Counted from the stretch's first letter, positions 27,420 through 36,242 are shown. The stretch is DNA of 64,000 nucleotides from Halococcus sediminicola (GCF_000755245.1 NZ_BBMP01000027.1:1-64000), one strand, 5' to 3'. Numbers and translations are program-made. Notes: generated by a model not told the origin, from the letters alone.

Positions 27420-28128
27420 ATCCATTCAGCCGGTGAGCACGCCGACGCCACAGGCTCCTTCAGCGAGCACCAACGCAAGCACTGCGCGGTTCGTACTTCC
27501 AGCCAAGGGCTTCGCGCTTGCGGACCTGTTTGAGCGTGTTCCCGACGCTTGCGTGAAATGTGAAGCTACGGTCGCCAACCCCGATGATCACGCACTGTTA
27601 GTGGTGCAAACCGATGAGGACGAGCGTGAGGTCGACGCCGCGCTGCGGTCGGAGTCGGACATCGCGACGGTTGAGTATTTCGGCGGTTGTGTCGATAGCT
27701 GGCGGTATCGGGTAACGTGGACGGGACACCCGCGCCAGCTCATCCAGCAGCTCGTTGCCGCGGATGTTTCGATTGTGACTGTGCAGGGACGGGGTGGTGA
27801 GTGGAGACTCCACCTGCTGGCTCCCGACCGGGAGGGGATTGCCAGAGCACACGATGTTATGGAAAATTTCGACTGTGGGGCTGATTGCCGGAGCATCTCA
27901 ACAGTCAATAGTGAGCGGTCGGACTGCTTGGAACTGACCACCGAGCAGCGTGAGGCACTTGTGGTAGCATTCAATCAGGGCTACTATAACGTCCCGCGAG
28001 ATGCTACAGCAAACGATATCGCGGACGAGCTTGGCATTTCTCATCAAGCACTCTCCGAACGCTTCCGGCGTGCGTACCATCAACTAGTCAAAACCGAGTT
28101 CGCCCTCGACGAGGAAAAACACCCGTAA
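27412..28128 (+). CDS. HTH_10 (bacterio-opsin activator-type) regulator 3
   Basis: 238 residues from MPESIQPVSTPTPQAPSAST. A low-complexity Ser/Pro/Thr start leads into FVLPAKGFALADLFERVPDACVKCEATVANPDDHALLVV, then the WRYRVTWTGHPRQLIQQLV and WRLHLLAPDREGIARAHDVM segments. The HTH_10 domain is LELTTEQREALVVAFNQGYYNVPRDATANDIADELGISHQALSERFRRAYHQLVKTEFA. The start is chosen because it overlaps the preceding zinc-finger gene; the frame is open further upstream but reads as the zinc-finger gene in another frame. Confidence 0.9.
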   Translation: MPESIQPVSTPTPQAPSASTNASTARFVLPAKGFALADLFERVPDACVKCEATVANPDDHALLVVQTDEDEREVDAALRSESDIATVEYFGGCVDSWRYRVTWTGHPRQLIQQLVAADVSIVTVQGRGGEWRLHLLAPDREGIARAHDVMENFDCGADCRSISTVNSERSDCLELTTEQREALVVAFNQGYYNVPRDATANDIADELGISHQALSERFRRAYHQLVKTEFALDEEKHP

Positions 28129-28145
28129 GGTACAGAATTGCAAGC

Positions 28146-28256
28146 ATGTCCAGACCAAAACCCGAGAACGTAGACGAGACGATCGAAGAATGTCGTAACT
28201 GCGGTGATTCAATGCTGACAGCATATCTCGAAGGTGGACTGTGTTCTCAGTGCTGA
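28146..28256 (+). CDS. Tiny zinc-finger protein (36 aa)
   Basis: MSRPKPENVDETIEECRNCG then DSMLTAYLEGGLCSQC*. Two CxxC pairs separated by 14 residues, with the last Cys being the C-terminal residue. Starts 17 bp after regulator 3 and could be co-transcribed. Confidence 0.6.
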   Translation: MSRPKPENVDETIEECRNCGDSMLTAYLEGGLCSQC

Positions 28257-28384
28257 GAGTAGGTGTGGATTTCTCGCTGATGTTTCTCGCCGGTGATCTC
28301 GCAGTAGTGTTCAACAAACCAGACTAATAGAGGGGTTGCATTCGCCGGGCAAAGTCAGAGTATTAGCAAGGTACACAGTCAAAT

Positions 28385-28534
28385 ATGGGTAGAAGAGGTC
28401 TCTATGAGTGTCTGAAGTGCGAGTACCGGGCTTATAGCACTAGAGACGAGGCTCGTATCGACAGTTGCCGGCAGTGCGGAGGCGGCATGGAAAATATAAG
28501 TGTCCCAGCAAAAAGCTGGCTATCGGGTGAGTAG
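28385..28534 (+). CDS. Rubrerythrin-like zinc-ribbon protein (49 aa)
   Basis: MGRRGLYECLKCEYRAYSTR then DEARIDSCRQCGGGMENISV and a short tail. The CxxC...CxxCGG-M-NISV arrangement is the one found in haloarchaeal 'rubrerythrin-like domain' mini-proteins. A single zinc (or iron) site is expected. Function unknown. Confidence 0.75.
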   Translation: MGRRGLYECLKCEYRAYSTRDEARIDSCRQCGGGMENISVPAKSWLSGE

Positions 28535-28543
28535 TTCAGGATC

Positions 28544-28882
28544 ATGGCCGACCCATTCAGTGGTCAGGCGTCATCCGAGGACCAGTTCAGTCTCAGTGTT
28601 GTAGAGTTCGTCTGCCCCCACTGCCAGAAGGCTCCTGATGCGATAGAGGAGACGGGCAGTACGATCACACTGCAACCGTGTGAACACGTCTTTCATCGCT
28701 CTGACCTCGCTACAGTTGTCGAGCACCTCTGCGCTCTCGATGAGCTGATTCAGCACCATGACGCAGCCACAACTCCCTTTGAACGCCACGGGATCCGAGA
28801 AGAGATACATACTCTCGGGGTGGAACTCGATACTGCTATCGAACAATGCACGGCACACATGGACGCTGCAGAGCCTGTGTAG
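28544..28882 (+). CDS. Haloarchaeal protein with N-terminal CxxC zinc site
   Basis: 112 residues. VEFVCPHCQKAPDAIEETGSTITLQPCEHVFH supplies C-x2-C and C-x-x-x-x-H ligands resembling a RING-like or zinc-ribbon half. The rest is helical (LCALDELIQHHDAATTPFERHGIREEIHTLGVELDTAIEQC). Nine bp after the previous small gene, same strand. Not recognised beyond this. Confidence 0.65.
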   Translation: MADPFSGQASSEDQFSLSVVEFVCPHCQKAPDAIEETGSTITLQPCEHVFHRSDLATVVEHLCALDELIQHHDAATTPFERHGIREEIHTLGVELDTAIEQCTAHMDAAEPV

Positions 28883-28926
28883 GGAGTGTACAGAAACCCA
28901 CAGATCTAAAAGCGTTGTTCAGACAG

Positions 28927-29061
28927 TCAGTGTTTCGCTGCCAATTCGCCGCCACATTCCGGACATGTCTCAGTCTCGTTTTGACTTTCGTACCCACAGT
29001 TCAGGCAGATGAATATCTCATCACTCTCATGTGGGGTGGGTTGATCTTCGTGGCGGGTCAC
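28927..29061 (-). CDS. Small zinc-ribbon protein (44 aa), GTG start
   Basis: VTRHEDQPTPHESDEIFICL then NCGYESQNETETCPECGGEL and AAKH*. Two CxxC pairs 12 residues apart make a zinc ribbon. The GTG at 29061 is the only plausible start, because stop codons precede it. Antisense to its neighbours. Confidence 0.65.
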   Translation of the reverse strand: MTRHEDQPTPHESDEIFICLNCGYESQNETETCPECGGELAAKH

Positions 29062-29232
29062 ACACTACTAGAGGTGCTCGAATTGATTAAGCATGCTGGC
29101 CGGCACGCGTTGCTGTTTGTCTGCTCGGGATCTCAACTGCGATAGGATTCGTCGTTAGTCAACTTCAGAGATTTCATTGCTGGTCATAGCAAGGTGGACG
29201 AATAAGTGGAGAGCAATCCATCATGTGTATAC

Positions 29233-29426
29233 ATGTCCGAATCAGAGATGATGCCGGAAGACTCGGGCGCACCATATCTCGCGTTTAGTGCTCTCGGTTC
29301 CGTCGCGCTCGCACTGTGTACGAGTACTATGTCCGAGACAACCAGCAGCGAGGGATGTTCATCGGCTTGTGGCCGCCGACAATGATCGGGTTCGCAATCT
29401 ATCTCAAGCAGCAGGAATCGAGTTAA
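29233..29426 (+). pseudogene. Small membrane protein, frameshifted
   Basis: MSESEMMPEDSGAPYLAFSA followed by LGSVALAL, then the frame is lost near 29318. A +1 frame continues YEYYVRDNQQRGMFIGLWPP and TMIGFAIYLKQQESS*. The joined 64-residue reading has two hydrophobic helices and looks like a common small haloarchaeal membrane protein. Confidence 0.65.
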
Positions 29427-29840
29427 CCGCGTCTAAGTAATAGCTGTCACCGAGCGGTTCAAGCGGGGATGGTGACCCGCCGAACCGCTGCCAGTAGTTG
29501 AATGGCTCCCGGTGGTGTAGCGAGGTGGTTCGTCTCTGGATCTATTCGACGCTTCGTGCCTGTCGGTGCCACCGACATCGATGTTATGAGCCGACAGGCC
29601 ATCCCTCTGTTTGCTATACTACAACACGGGCGTTGAGGCTGCACATGTAAGCTGCTTATGTTAGGTGGGGGCTGGTGAATCGTGACTGCACGATTGACCT
29701 CTACCGTGACGAGCGTGGCATGGTTCTGAGCTATGGAGTCGGAATTCGACGGTTGTTTCGCGTGAAGGCATTTGATTGTGCGGCTCCTTGATTCGCGCAC
29801 CTGAGAGGGAGAATCCCTACGAGTGACCGTTCTCTGCCGA
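29427..29840. other. Intergenic, no supported gene
   Basis: The only long frame here is an Arg-rich minus-strand ORF (29459-30328) that also runs antisense through two zinc-ribbon genes; I reject it. No repeats recognised. Confidence 0.5.
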
Positions 29841-29972
29841 ATGAGGCCCTTCCCGACTGTCCTGACTGTGCATCCGAGAATGTCGTTCCGACGCACCATG
29901 CAGACCGAGTACCGCTGTCTCGACTGTAACGCTGAGTTCACCGGGACGGGTGGCGGGTGGGCGTTCGAGTAA
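29841..29972 (+). pseudogene. Zinc-ribbon protein, frameshifted
   Basis: The ATG frame ends with MQTEYRCLDCNAEFTGTGGG, the second CxxC half of a zinc ribbon. The first half, PDCPDCASENVV, is encoded in another frame at ~29852-29887. One frameshift separates them. Same architecture as the four intact copies that follow. Confidence 0.65.
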
Positions 29973-30024
29973 CGGCCATGAGATTTACCCGCACACGCGA
30001 CGAACAGTAATGCCGGTGAAACCC

Positions 30025-30201
30025 ATGAGTGATAGACCCGACGCAACCGGCGATAGCCCCGAGGCCTACATGGACGAACACGCCATTCCATGTCCAACCT
30101 GCGAGTCACTGAACACCGTCCAAATCGCCGCACGCGGACTCCAATACCAGTGTCGGGATTGTAACAACGAATTCGCAAAAGAGGATAGGCCATTGGAATA
30201 A
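30025..30201 (+). CDS. Zinc-ribbon mini-protein A (58 aa)
   Basis: From MSDRPDATGDSPEAYMDEHA. CPTC (ESLNTVQIAARGLQYQ) CRDC NNEF: two CxxC knuckles 16 residues apart in a single zinc ribbon. Acidic N-terminus. First intact member of a tandem set; an in-frame ATG at 30010 is an alternative start. Confidence 0.8.
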   Translation: MSDRPDATGDSPEAYMDEHAIPCPTCESLNTVQIAARGLQYQCRDCNNEFAKEDRPLE

Positions 30202-30217
30202 CCCCTCCCCGAGAATC

Positions 30218-30394
30218 ATGAGTGACATCTCCAACACACCCGTAGACGAGAGAACAGTCACGTGTCCGACCTGCGGCTCGGAGAATCTCGTCCGAATTGG
30301 CCCACACGGACCTGTCTATCAGTGTCAAGACTGCACCGAGGAATTCAAACTGAATCGGTGGCCGGCAGACGCCGAGGCGGAGAAGTTCCGATGA
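30218..30394 (+). CDS. Zinc-ribbon mini-protein B (58 aa)
   Basis: MSDISNTPVDERTVTCPTCG, SENLVRIGPHGPVYQCQDCT, then EEFKLNRWPADAEAEKFR*. Same CxxC-x16-CxxC ribbon as A, with a charged tail. The stop overlaps the next start (ATGA, 30391-30394), so B and C are translationally coupled. Confidence 0.85.
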   Translation: MSDISNTPVDERTVTCPTCGSENLVRIGPHGPVYQCQDCTEEFKLNRWPADAEAEKFR

Positions 30395-30555
30395 GCGACC
30401 CGCCGAGCGACGTCGTGGATGAGGACAACGAAATGGTCTGTCCTTTCTGTGGGTCTATAGATACCGAAATCGGGGCAGGCGACGGCCTCGATTATCGGTG
30501 TCACGATTGTGACGCAACGTTCGACCCGAGCAGCGGCCCTGTCAACGTCGAGTGA
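30391..30555 (+). CDS. Zinc-ribbon mini-protein C (54 aa)
   Basis: MSDPPSDVVDEDNEMVCPFC, GSIDTEIGAGDGLDYRCHDC, DATFDPSSGPVNVE*. Paralogue of A, B and D with the same ribbon spacing and an acidic start. Coupled to B by a 4-bp overlap. Confidence 0.85.
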   Translation: MSDPPSDVVDEDNEMVCPFCGSIDTEIGAGDGLDYRCHDCDATFDPSSGPVNVE

Positions 30556-31001
30556 CTGTCCTCTACTCGACGCTCTCGATTACCGCCGGCGGTCCCCGCT
30601 GAGAGAGGGATTCCACTTGGACGCGATTTCCTCAATAATCACCACTGGAGATTCGGTGGATCAGACGGTCGTGTGCCGCCTCAAGTCAATAGATGTTGAG
30701 TAAAGCGGATCCAAGTAGATATGAGTGGGCCGGACGCAAAATAGAGTGTGAGCGCCACGAAAGCACCCGGCTCACCGGTTCCGTTCAAGGTAGCAGTATG
30801 TAATGATCTGTTAGAATGCTCAGGGTGCAACTACCACTAAAGGGCGACGATTGGCGAAGAGAATGACGGAATATAGAGTGGTGTCTGGCGTAATCGAGAG
30901 CCGGCCGGTGTACACTGAGCGAAAGCAGCGGAAGCCGCGGAGTGTCTGAGGAGCCAAAAAGCCGATAATGGTTGCCCCCTATCCATCTGATAGGCAAAAA
31001 C
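30556..31001. other. Intergenic between zinc-ribbon genes, no supported gene
   Basis: Open frames here are short and without haloarchaeal composition (for example 30785-31069 minus). It separates paralogue C from D by ~450 bp and may hold a decayed copy, but I could not show one. Confidence 0.4.
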
Positions 31002-31160
31002 ATGAGTGATACTACCGTTGGCGAGGACCCATCCGACATGGTCTGTCCATCCTGTGACGCAGAGAACATCGAACAGATCCAGTCAACACAACCTGTCTAC
31101 AGGTGCCGTGCATGCGGGGCGGAATTCCATCCGGATGGCGAACTGGTCGACGAGGAGTGA
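31002..31160 (+). CDS. Zinc-ribbon mini-protein D (52 aa)
   Basis: MSDTTVGEDPSDMVCPSCDA, ENIEQIQSTQPVYRCRACGA, EFHPDGELVDEE*. Same CxxC-x15-CxxC ribbon and MSD- start as A-C. Start chosen at MSDTT, ten codons inside the open frame, to match the paralogues. Confidence 0.82.
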   Translation: MSDTTVGEDPSDMVCPSCDAENIEQIQSTQPVYRCRACGAEFHPDGELVDEE

Positions 31161-31346
31161 ACGGCCACAGAGAGCAGCGCAGACCATAGTTGCTGTTGCT
31201 TTCTGTCGAGCGTGTCATAGCAGCAGCTATCGGCTAGATCGATTTGTCAGGCACAACCACTGTCGAAGTTCAGATTAATGATCTCGGGTTCGGATTTCTT
31301 TAGACCCGTGATATTCTTTCTTCGATTCTGCTCGATTGATTCGGGG

Positions 31347-32135
31347 TTAGAACATGCCTGCGATGAACCCAATCCCCATGCCGACGAGGATCACTGCCGT
31401 GATCGTCGGCAGATATTCGGTATAGCGTTCGAGTCGGTCTTCATAGCGCTCGTAACCGGCCACGAGTACGAGCGTGATCCCGACGAGTGAGATGATGACG
31501 GAGGTCGCGTAGAGGAGCATGAGTTCGAGGCAGTACGTCGACCCCGTACAAATCGCGATGATGTCGAATTCCTCGTTGTGAGCAAATCCGAGTGCGAATG
31601 CAAGCGCAGCCATTCCGTACAGCCCTCGATCCGTCTCCTCGGGAGGGCTGTGCGAGTGTGAATGGTCGGGATCACCTACGAACGGAAGCGCCTGACGGAG
31701 CCGAGCGAACTTGCCTGTGCTTTCGTCGGTGGTGTGTGCATGGCTGTGGTCGTGAGAACGGCCGTGATTGTGGTCGTCTTGGTACTGAATATCCTCGTCG
31801 GGATCGTGGTCGTGTTCCTCGGCGCTGTGTTCGTGGCCGTTGAAATACTGCCAGATTCCGAGCGCGATCAGCATCGTGCCTGCTATGTAGTGCATCCAGC
31901 TGATCTGCGTCAGATCGAAATACGAGAGCGCAAAGAAGTAGACAAGCACCATCGCGATGCTGCTGATCAGGTGACCGACACCGAGGATGAGACTCGATGC
32001 GGCACCGTAAAACCACTTGTTCGGCTTGTCGAGTGCGTAACTCGCGGCGATTGCCCAGCCGTGACCCGGTGCAAGTCCGTGAACGAGACCGAGAGCGCTT
32101 GCGCCGAGTGCAAGCCCTACTACCCCGTTTGCCAT
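31347..32135 (-). CDS. NicO/RcnA-like metal transporter with His-rich loop
   Basis: 262 residues, six hydrophobic segments. The first has ALGLVHGLAPGHGWAIAASYAL, close to the HGLEPGHG signature of NicO/RcnA nickel-cobalt exporters. Between segments 3 and 4 lies a loop of ~60 residues full of His and Asp (NGHEHSAEEHDHDPDEDIQ, HNHGRSHDHSHAH, DPDHSHSHS), typical metal-buffering sequence. The second half (FALGFAHNEEFDIIAICTG) contains further conserved polar residues. Probably exports or imports Ni/Co. Direction and metal cannot be read from sequence. A ~110-bp palindromic repeat sits in the upstream region. Confidence 0.85.
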   Translation of the reverse strand: MANGVVGLALGASALGLVHGLAPGHGWAIAASYALDKPNKWFYGAASSLILGVGHLISSIAMVLVYFFALSYFDLTQISWMHYIAGTMLIALGIWQYFNGHEHSAEEHDHDPDEDIQYQDDHNHGRSHDHSHAHTTDESTGKFARLRQALPFVGDPDHSHSHSPPEETDRGLYGMAALAFALGFAHNEEFDIIAICTGSTYCLELMLLYATSVIISLVGITLVLVAGYERYEDRLERYTEYLPTITAVILVGMGIGFIAGMF

Positions 32136-32152
32136 ACAGATACTACCGACAC

Positions 32153-32262
32153 ATCAGAGGTCGGCTAGCTAGATTCGTCATGCACAGCCATCTGCAAAAT
32201 TTAGACTATCGGTGTAGATTTCGAACCAAGTCGTGCATGAGCAATCTACCTACCTGACTTCA
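32153..32262 (-). repeat. ~110 bp palindromic repeat (R family), copy 1
   Basis: Imperfect terminal inverted repeats of the form TAGnTAGATTnnTCATGCAC at both ends. On the minus strand it is very similar to 57489-57600 (shared AGATTGCTCATGCACGACT, CCGATAGTCTAAATTT, GCATGANGAATC). Lies between the divergent NicO and HTH_10 genes. Confidence 0.8.
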
Positions 32263-32449
32263 GAAGGAACGAGAAGTGCGGTGAATCAGAACAGCCCCTG
32301 TCACAGTCCCCTAGCACGGCAGTGATGAAATCGGATATCGATACCCAAATCCACGAGAATGTGGTCTGGGAGTAACACATGTTCAGTGACATCCAGAAGA
32401 TCATGGTCGTGTCAAAGTAGAAGTGGCCGGGAATCGAAAGGAGAGGTAG

Positions 32450-33074
32450 ATGCCCCACATCCGATTGAAGTTCAAACTCCCGGGGGGGCGTGTTCGAGTT
32501 TTCAACCGATCATCCTGACCAGGAGTTCCGGATACTCGCTGCCTTCCCCATGGATGATGAACTCTTCGTCGCGTTTGAGGCACCAACGGAGAATCAGCAG
32601 GCCGTCCTTCGCTATTTCGATGAAGCTCCGCTCACCTATGACGTGCTCCACACCGGCGAACAGTCCGTTCTGCTCCAGTATGAGATGCCGGTCATTCCAC
32701 CACCAATTCACGCAGTCTTGGCCTCCGGAAACCTCGTGCAATTTCCGCTCACCCTCCGAGATGGATGGATAACGTTTGACCTGACGACCTCACACGAGCG
32801 GCTATCGAGGCTCAAAGCCGAGTTCGAGGACGCTGGCTTCACGTATGAGGTCGTCTCAGTCACACAATCGACCCAGCCGACCGATCTATTGACCGACCGC
32901 CAACGCCGATTCATGATCGAAGCCCTCCAGCGCGGCTACTACGACAGCCCACGCGAGTGTTCGCTCACCGATCTTGCGGCCGGACTTGATGTTGGCAAAT
33001 CGACGGTGAGTAGGGTGCTCCACAACGCCGAAGAGAAGATCATCAAGAAGTTCTTCGCAGAGCCAATCGAGTAG
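32450..33074 (+). pseudogene. HTH_10 (bacterio-opsin activator-type) regulator 4, frameshift at G7
   Basis: The natural start MPHIRLKFKLPGG (ATG 32450) is separated from the rest by an extra G in a run of seven (about 32482-32488). Removing one G gives PGGVFEFSTDHPDQEFRILAAFPMDDELFVAFE in one frame to the end. The C-terminal HTH_10 domain is intact: LLTDRQRRFMIEALQRGYYDSPRECSLTDLAAGLDVGKSTVSRVLHNAEEKIIKKFF. It may be functional if the G-run is a read error, or if translation starts internally (~32490). Confidence 0.88.
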
Positions 33075-33303
33075 ATCGATGGTTGAACAGGGACCAACCA
33101 CAGCTCACAACAGAGGACGCCAGGGTCTGGTTACGCTGTTCATTCCCCCGAAGCGACCGGCTCGGAACACGGTTCCCCGCTCGTAGCTTATGTAACTGGC
33201 TGGTGAATGGAACATGTTGCAGTGAACATCCATCACCCGTGCTCCCGTACGTGGATATATGGGTGCGAGACTAGAGCCGATAGAGAAGCCCGGTGGACTC
33301 AAA

Positions 33304-33858
33304 ATGCGGGTAGTCTACTGGATGATGCGACGGAAGTTCGGCAAGGTAATGACCCCGTTGAAGGTCGTGACCGCGCGCATTCCGGGGTCTCTAGGACTTA
33401 ACCGCAAGTTCCAGAAGTTCCATGCGAATGGGATTCAGCTTGAACCTGAACTCAAGCTCATGGTGGGGACGCTCACCTCGGAGATCAACGGATGCGGCTT
33501 TTGTGTGGATCTTGCGCAGTCGGAGGCAGTCCGCGAGAACCTCGGGATAGAGAAGATGAACGCGCTCGTAGAGTATCAGACGAGCCCGCTCTTTTCTGGT
33601 CGGGAGCGCGCGGCGCTAGCGTATGCGGAGGAAGTCACGCGCCACAAGAACGTCTCCGACGCCACGTTCGAAGAGCTCCGCAAGCATTTCACCGATCGGG
33701 AGATCGTCGAAATTACGTGGGTGAATGCATTCCAAAACTACACGAACCTCGTTAATATTCCGCTCGAAATCGAATCCGATGGTTTGTGCGCGATCGCTCA
33801 GTCGGAGACAGGGATGGACCATGATGAACGAACGCCCGTGCAAAACGTACAGGAATAA
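33304..33858 (+). CDS. Carboxymuconolactone decarboxylase/AhpD-like protein
   Basis: 184 residues from MRVVYWMMRRKFGKVMTPLK (an upstream ATG at 33259 adds 15). The AhpD core is visible: PELKLMVGTLTSEINGCGFCVDLAQSEAVRE with the CxxC redox pair (CGFC), then ALAYAEEVTRHKNVSDATFEELRKHFTDREIVEITWVNAFQNYTNLVNIPLEI. Such proteins are alkylhydroperoxidase-type peroxidases or decarboxylases; the CxxC favours redox activity. Followed after 3 bp by a DoxX-like gene, so probably an operon. Confidence 0.9.
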   Translation: MRVVYWMMRRKFGKVMTPLKVVTARIPGSLGLNRKFQKFHANGIQLEPELKLMVGTLTSEINGCGFCVDLAQSEAVRENLGIEKMNALVEYQTSPLFSGRERAALAYAEEVTRHKNVSDATFEELRKHFTDREIVEITWVNAFQNYTNLVNIPLEIESDGLCAIAQSETGMDHDERTPVQNVQE

Positions 33859-33861
33859 ATC

Positions 33862-34224
33862 ATGGCACTCACCATGTCCTCCGCCTACATCGGTGCCAGT
33901 ATTCTGACTATCGTCGCTGTCGGTATCTCGGCGGCAGGCTTCTTTCGCCCACCTGAGGCCATCCTCGAATCCATGGCCAAGGTAGACGTGGAGGAATCGT
34001 GGCTGCCCATGCTGGGCATCCTGAAAGCGACGGGCGCACTCGGTCTACTGATCGGCATCGGCGTACCAATACCATCGGTTGGGACGGCCGCCGCAGTCGG
34101 CCTCGTTGTGTACTTTGTCGGTGCCGCCATCGTCCACTTGCGCGCTGGCGATTACTCAGTCAGTGGGCAGCACGTGTACCTTCTGCTGGCCGTGGCCACA
34201 CTGATATTGGACGTGGTCTCGTGA
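33862..34224 (+). CDS. DoxX-like membrane protein
   Basis: 120 residues with four hydrophobic helices (about 8-26, 50-70, 74-94, 102-118) and the segment GFFRPPEAILESMAKVDVEESWLPMLGILKATGALGLLIGIGVP, typical of the DoxX/DoxX-like family. Such proteins are often paired with AhpD-like or other redox genes; its start lies 4 bp after the preceding stop. Confidence 0.88.
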   Translation: MALTMSSAYIGASILTIVAVGISAAGFFRPPEAILESMAKVDVEESWLPMLGILKATGALGLLIGIGVPIPSVGTAAAVGLVVYFVGAAIVHLRAGDYSVSGQHVYLLLAVATLILDVVS

Positions 34225-34252
34225 ACCGCCCCTAGAAGAGGTCGTCAATGAC

Positions 34253-34368
34253 GTCTGAAGTCAGGCAGGTGGATTTCTCATGCACAGGCGTCTGTGAAGT
34301 TTGTATTATTGGCATGACTCAACACGTACTGCGCATGAGAGAAGTAGCTGCTCGACCTCAGTCAGGAG
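34253..34368 (+). repeat. ~115 bp palindromic repeat (R family), copy 2
   Basis: Begins CTGAAGTCAGGCAGGTGGAT, contains TCTCATGCACAGG and ends with GCATGAG...CGACCTCAGTCAGG. More diverged in the centre than the others. Located between the DoxX-like gene and the 3' end of the glycosyltransferase. Confidence 0.7.
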
Positions 34369-34435
34369 AGGAACGTCCCTGCCGGAGGGCTGACGGCACG
34401 CGGCGACGGGAAATGGGTTGCCCTCGTACGGGTCG

Positions 34436-35354
34436 CTACTCGACAACCGTCACGTCGAACTTCCCGCGCCAGCGGTATCGCCGACCGCTCCAGACGAACG
34501 TTCGGCGGGCAAGCGCGTACAAAATGAGGGGCACGAACACGAATACCGCCGGATAGGCCAGCATGGCCGTCCACCGGCGGACGCCTAGCACCTCGTTGAC
34601 TGCGAGGTGCAGCACCGTCAGGACTGCCGCCGTATAGAGCGGGGTCAGGACCGCACCGGTAAGGACGAGTAACGAGACGAGACTTATCCCGGCGACGGTA
34701 CCGGGGAAATGCCACCGGAGAATCTGCGTCCATCGGACTGGGCGCTCGATCGCCTCGCGGATGGTCCCCCCCCCCAATGGGGACGATGCGCGTCCGGCCG
34801 ACTGTCGTTACTTGGAGGTACTCCATGAGGAGTCCGTCGTCGCTGATGGTCCGCCGAAGGTCATCGAGAAACGCGGCCTCGTCGATGTCGTCTCGCTCGA
34901 ACATGACCGCACCGCCCCATATCTGATTACCGAGGTAGAGACCCAGCGAGCCAGCCGAGGCGTACAGCGGTTCGAGAACCACCGACAGGGAGTCCTGCCC
35001 GACGAAGTACGGCACCTCCGACACCGGCCCGTGATCCGCATAATCCGCGCTGAAGGTCGCCAGCCAGTCCGGGGGATGGTGGAAGTCGTCGTCCGTCCAG
35101 ACGAGGCGGTCGTGGCGCGCGGCCTCCATCCCGGCGACGATGGCGTTGGCCTTCCCCGAACAACCCTCCGGCTCACCAGCGTCGACGATCCGAACACCTT
35201 CGGGGTGATCTTCCCACCCGGCGATGGGGTCGTCTTCACGGTCGTGGATGAGCAACAGCTCGTCGCTGTCCCCGAGTTGGGCGGCCAGCTCCGCGCATGC
35301 GTCTGTCCACCTCGTCGTCGGCAGGAGGACGCTCGTCGGCGGCCGGTCAGACAT
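34436..35354 (-). pseudogene. Family 2 glycosyltransferase, frameshift at a G10 run
   Basis: N-terminal part: MSDRPPTSVLLPTTRWTDAC, GEPEGCSGKANAIVAGMEAARHDRLVWTDDDFHHPPDWL (DDD metal site), VPYFVGQDSLSVVLEPLYASAGSLGLYLGNQIWGGAVMF. The frame changes at a run of ten G (34765-34775 on the plus strand, as C) after IVPIGG. The C-terminal part, with two or three TM helices, continues in the frame 34777-34436 (TIREAIERPVRWTQILRWHFPG...KFDVTVVE). The intact paralogue at 52818-53732 shows the expected junction (PIGGTIHEAIERP). A membrane-anchored GT2 enzyme of unknown acceptor. Confidence 0.9.
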
Positions 35355-35477
35355 GGCAGTTACCCCTTCCGGGGGTGATGAGCGCACTCCCGGCGATCCA
35401 TGGACGCTTATGATTAACGGGTTTAGGGTGTGTCTCTTGCGCGTCCACAGGAGTTCGGTACCAGATCGCTTGTGTCA

Positions 35478-36242
35478 TTATTCTGAGTTTCTGATGACCC
35501 CTGCCGTCATTCTTCGCCAGAGGGACGGAAACCGTCGGGTAAGCGATAGACCGATTCTCGTTGTCCTATCGGGCGTGATCACCGGCTGGGTCGAATGGAT
35601 CTTGGTGACCAGTTTGCGGCCGATCTCTTCGGCTTCGACCGTCATCCATTCTGGGTACTCGATATCGGCGGTCATCTGCGTGTTTGTGGATGGCGGAATC
35701 ATCAACGTGCAGGAGACATCGGTATGTCGGAGTTCGAGCTGAAGTGAGCGGACGAATGCCTTGATTGCACCTTTGGTCGCGGAATACCCGGACAGACCAG
35801 GGTGCCCGGTGTCCGCTGTTCCAGAACCCATGTTGTGGATAATACCGGTCCCCTGCTCCAGCATGTGCGGGAGGACCGCCCGAATCAGTCGCTGATAGCC
35901 GAAGAAGTTGACCTCGAACTCACGACGCGTGTCAGCCGGTGAGCGCTCCTGAAATGAAGCGACTCGGGCGACCCCTGCATTGTTGACGAGGATATCGATT
36001 CGACCCCACTGGTCGATGATTTTGCTCACCGTCGTGTCCACGTCATCGGTGTCAGCGACATCGCACTTGTAGTATCGAACTTGGCTGGGATAATCGTCTC
36101 GAACGTCACGAACGTTGTCGCCAGTAATATCGAGTGCGGCAATCCGAAGATCTTCTTCGGTCAAGGCTGTCAACATGTGGTAACCGATTCCCTTGTTCGC
36201 GCCAGTAAGGACGATGACCTTCTCGTCGTTCGACGTAGTCAT
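35478..36242 (-). CDS. Short-chain dehydrogenase/reductase
   Basis: 254 residues from MTTSNDEKVIVLTGANKGIG. Classical SDR: nucleotide motif TGANKGIG, NNAG, catalytic Ser in MGSGTADTGHPGL and YSATK (YxxxK). KCDVADTDDVD is the usual acidic patch. NAD(P)-dependent oxidoreductase of unknown substrate. The 34 codons upstream of the chosen start are rejected because family N-termini begin here. Confidence 0.93.
   Translation of the reverse strand: MTTSNDEKVIVLTGANKGIGYHMLTALTEEDLRIAALDITGDNVRDVRDDYPSQVRYYKCDVADTDDVDTTVSKIIDQWGRIDILVNNAGVARVASFQERSPADTRREFEVNFFGYQRLIRAVLPHMLEQGTGIIHNMGSGTADTGHPGLSGYSATKGAIKAFVRSLQLELRHTDVSCTLMIPPSTNTQMTADIEYPEWMTVEAEEIGRKLVTKIHSTQPVITPDRTTRIGLSLTRRFPSLWRRMTAGVIRNSE

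Noticed and set aside
29459-30328. 289-codon minus-strand ORF
   Set aside because: Arg-rich; antisense to three zinc-ribbon genes that have clear motifs; a chance frame.
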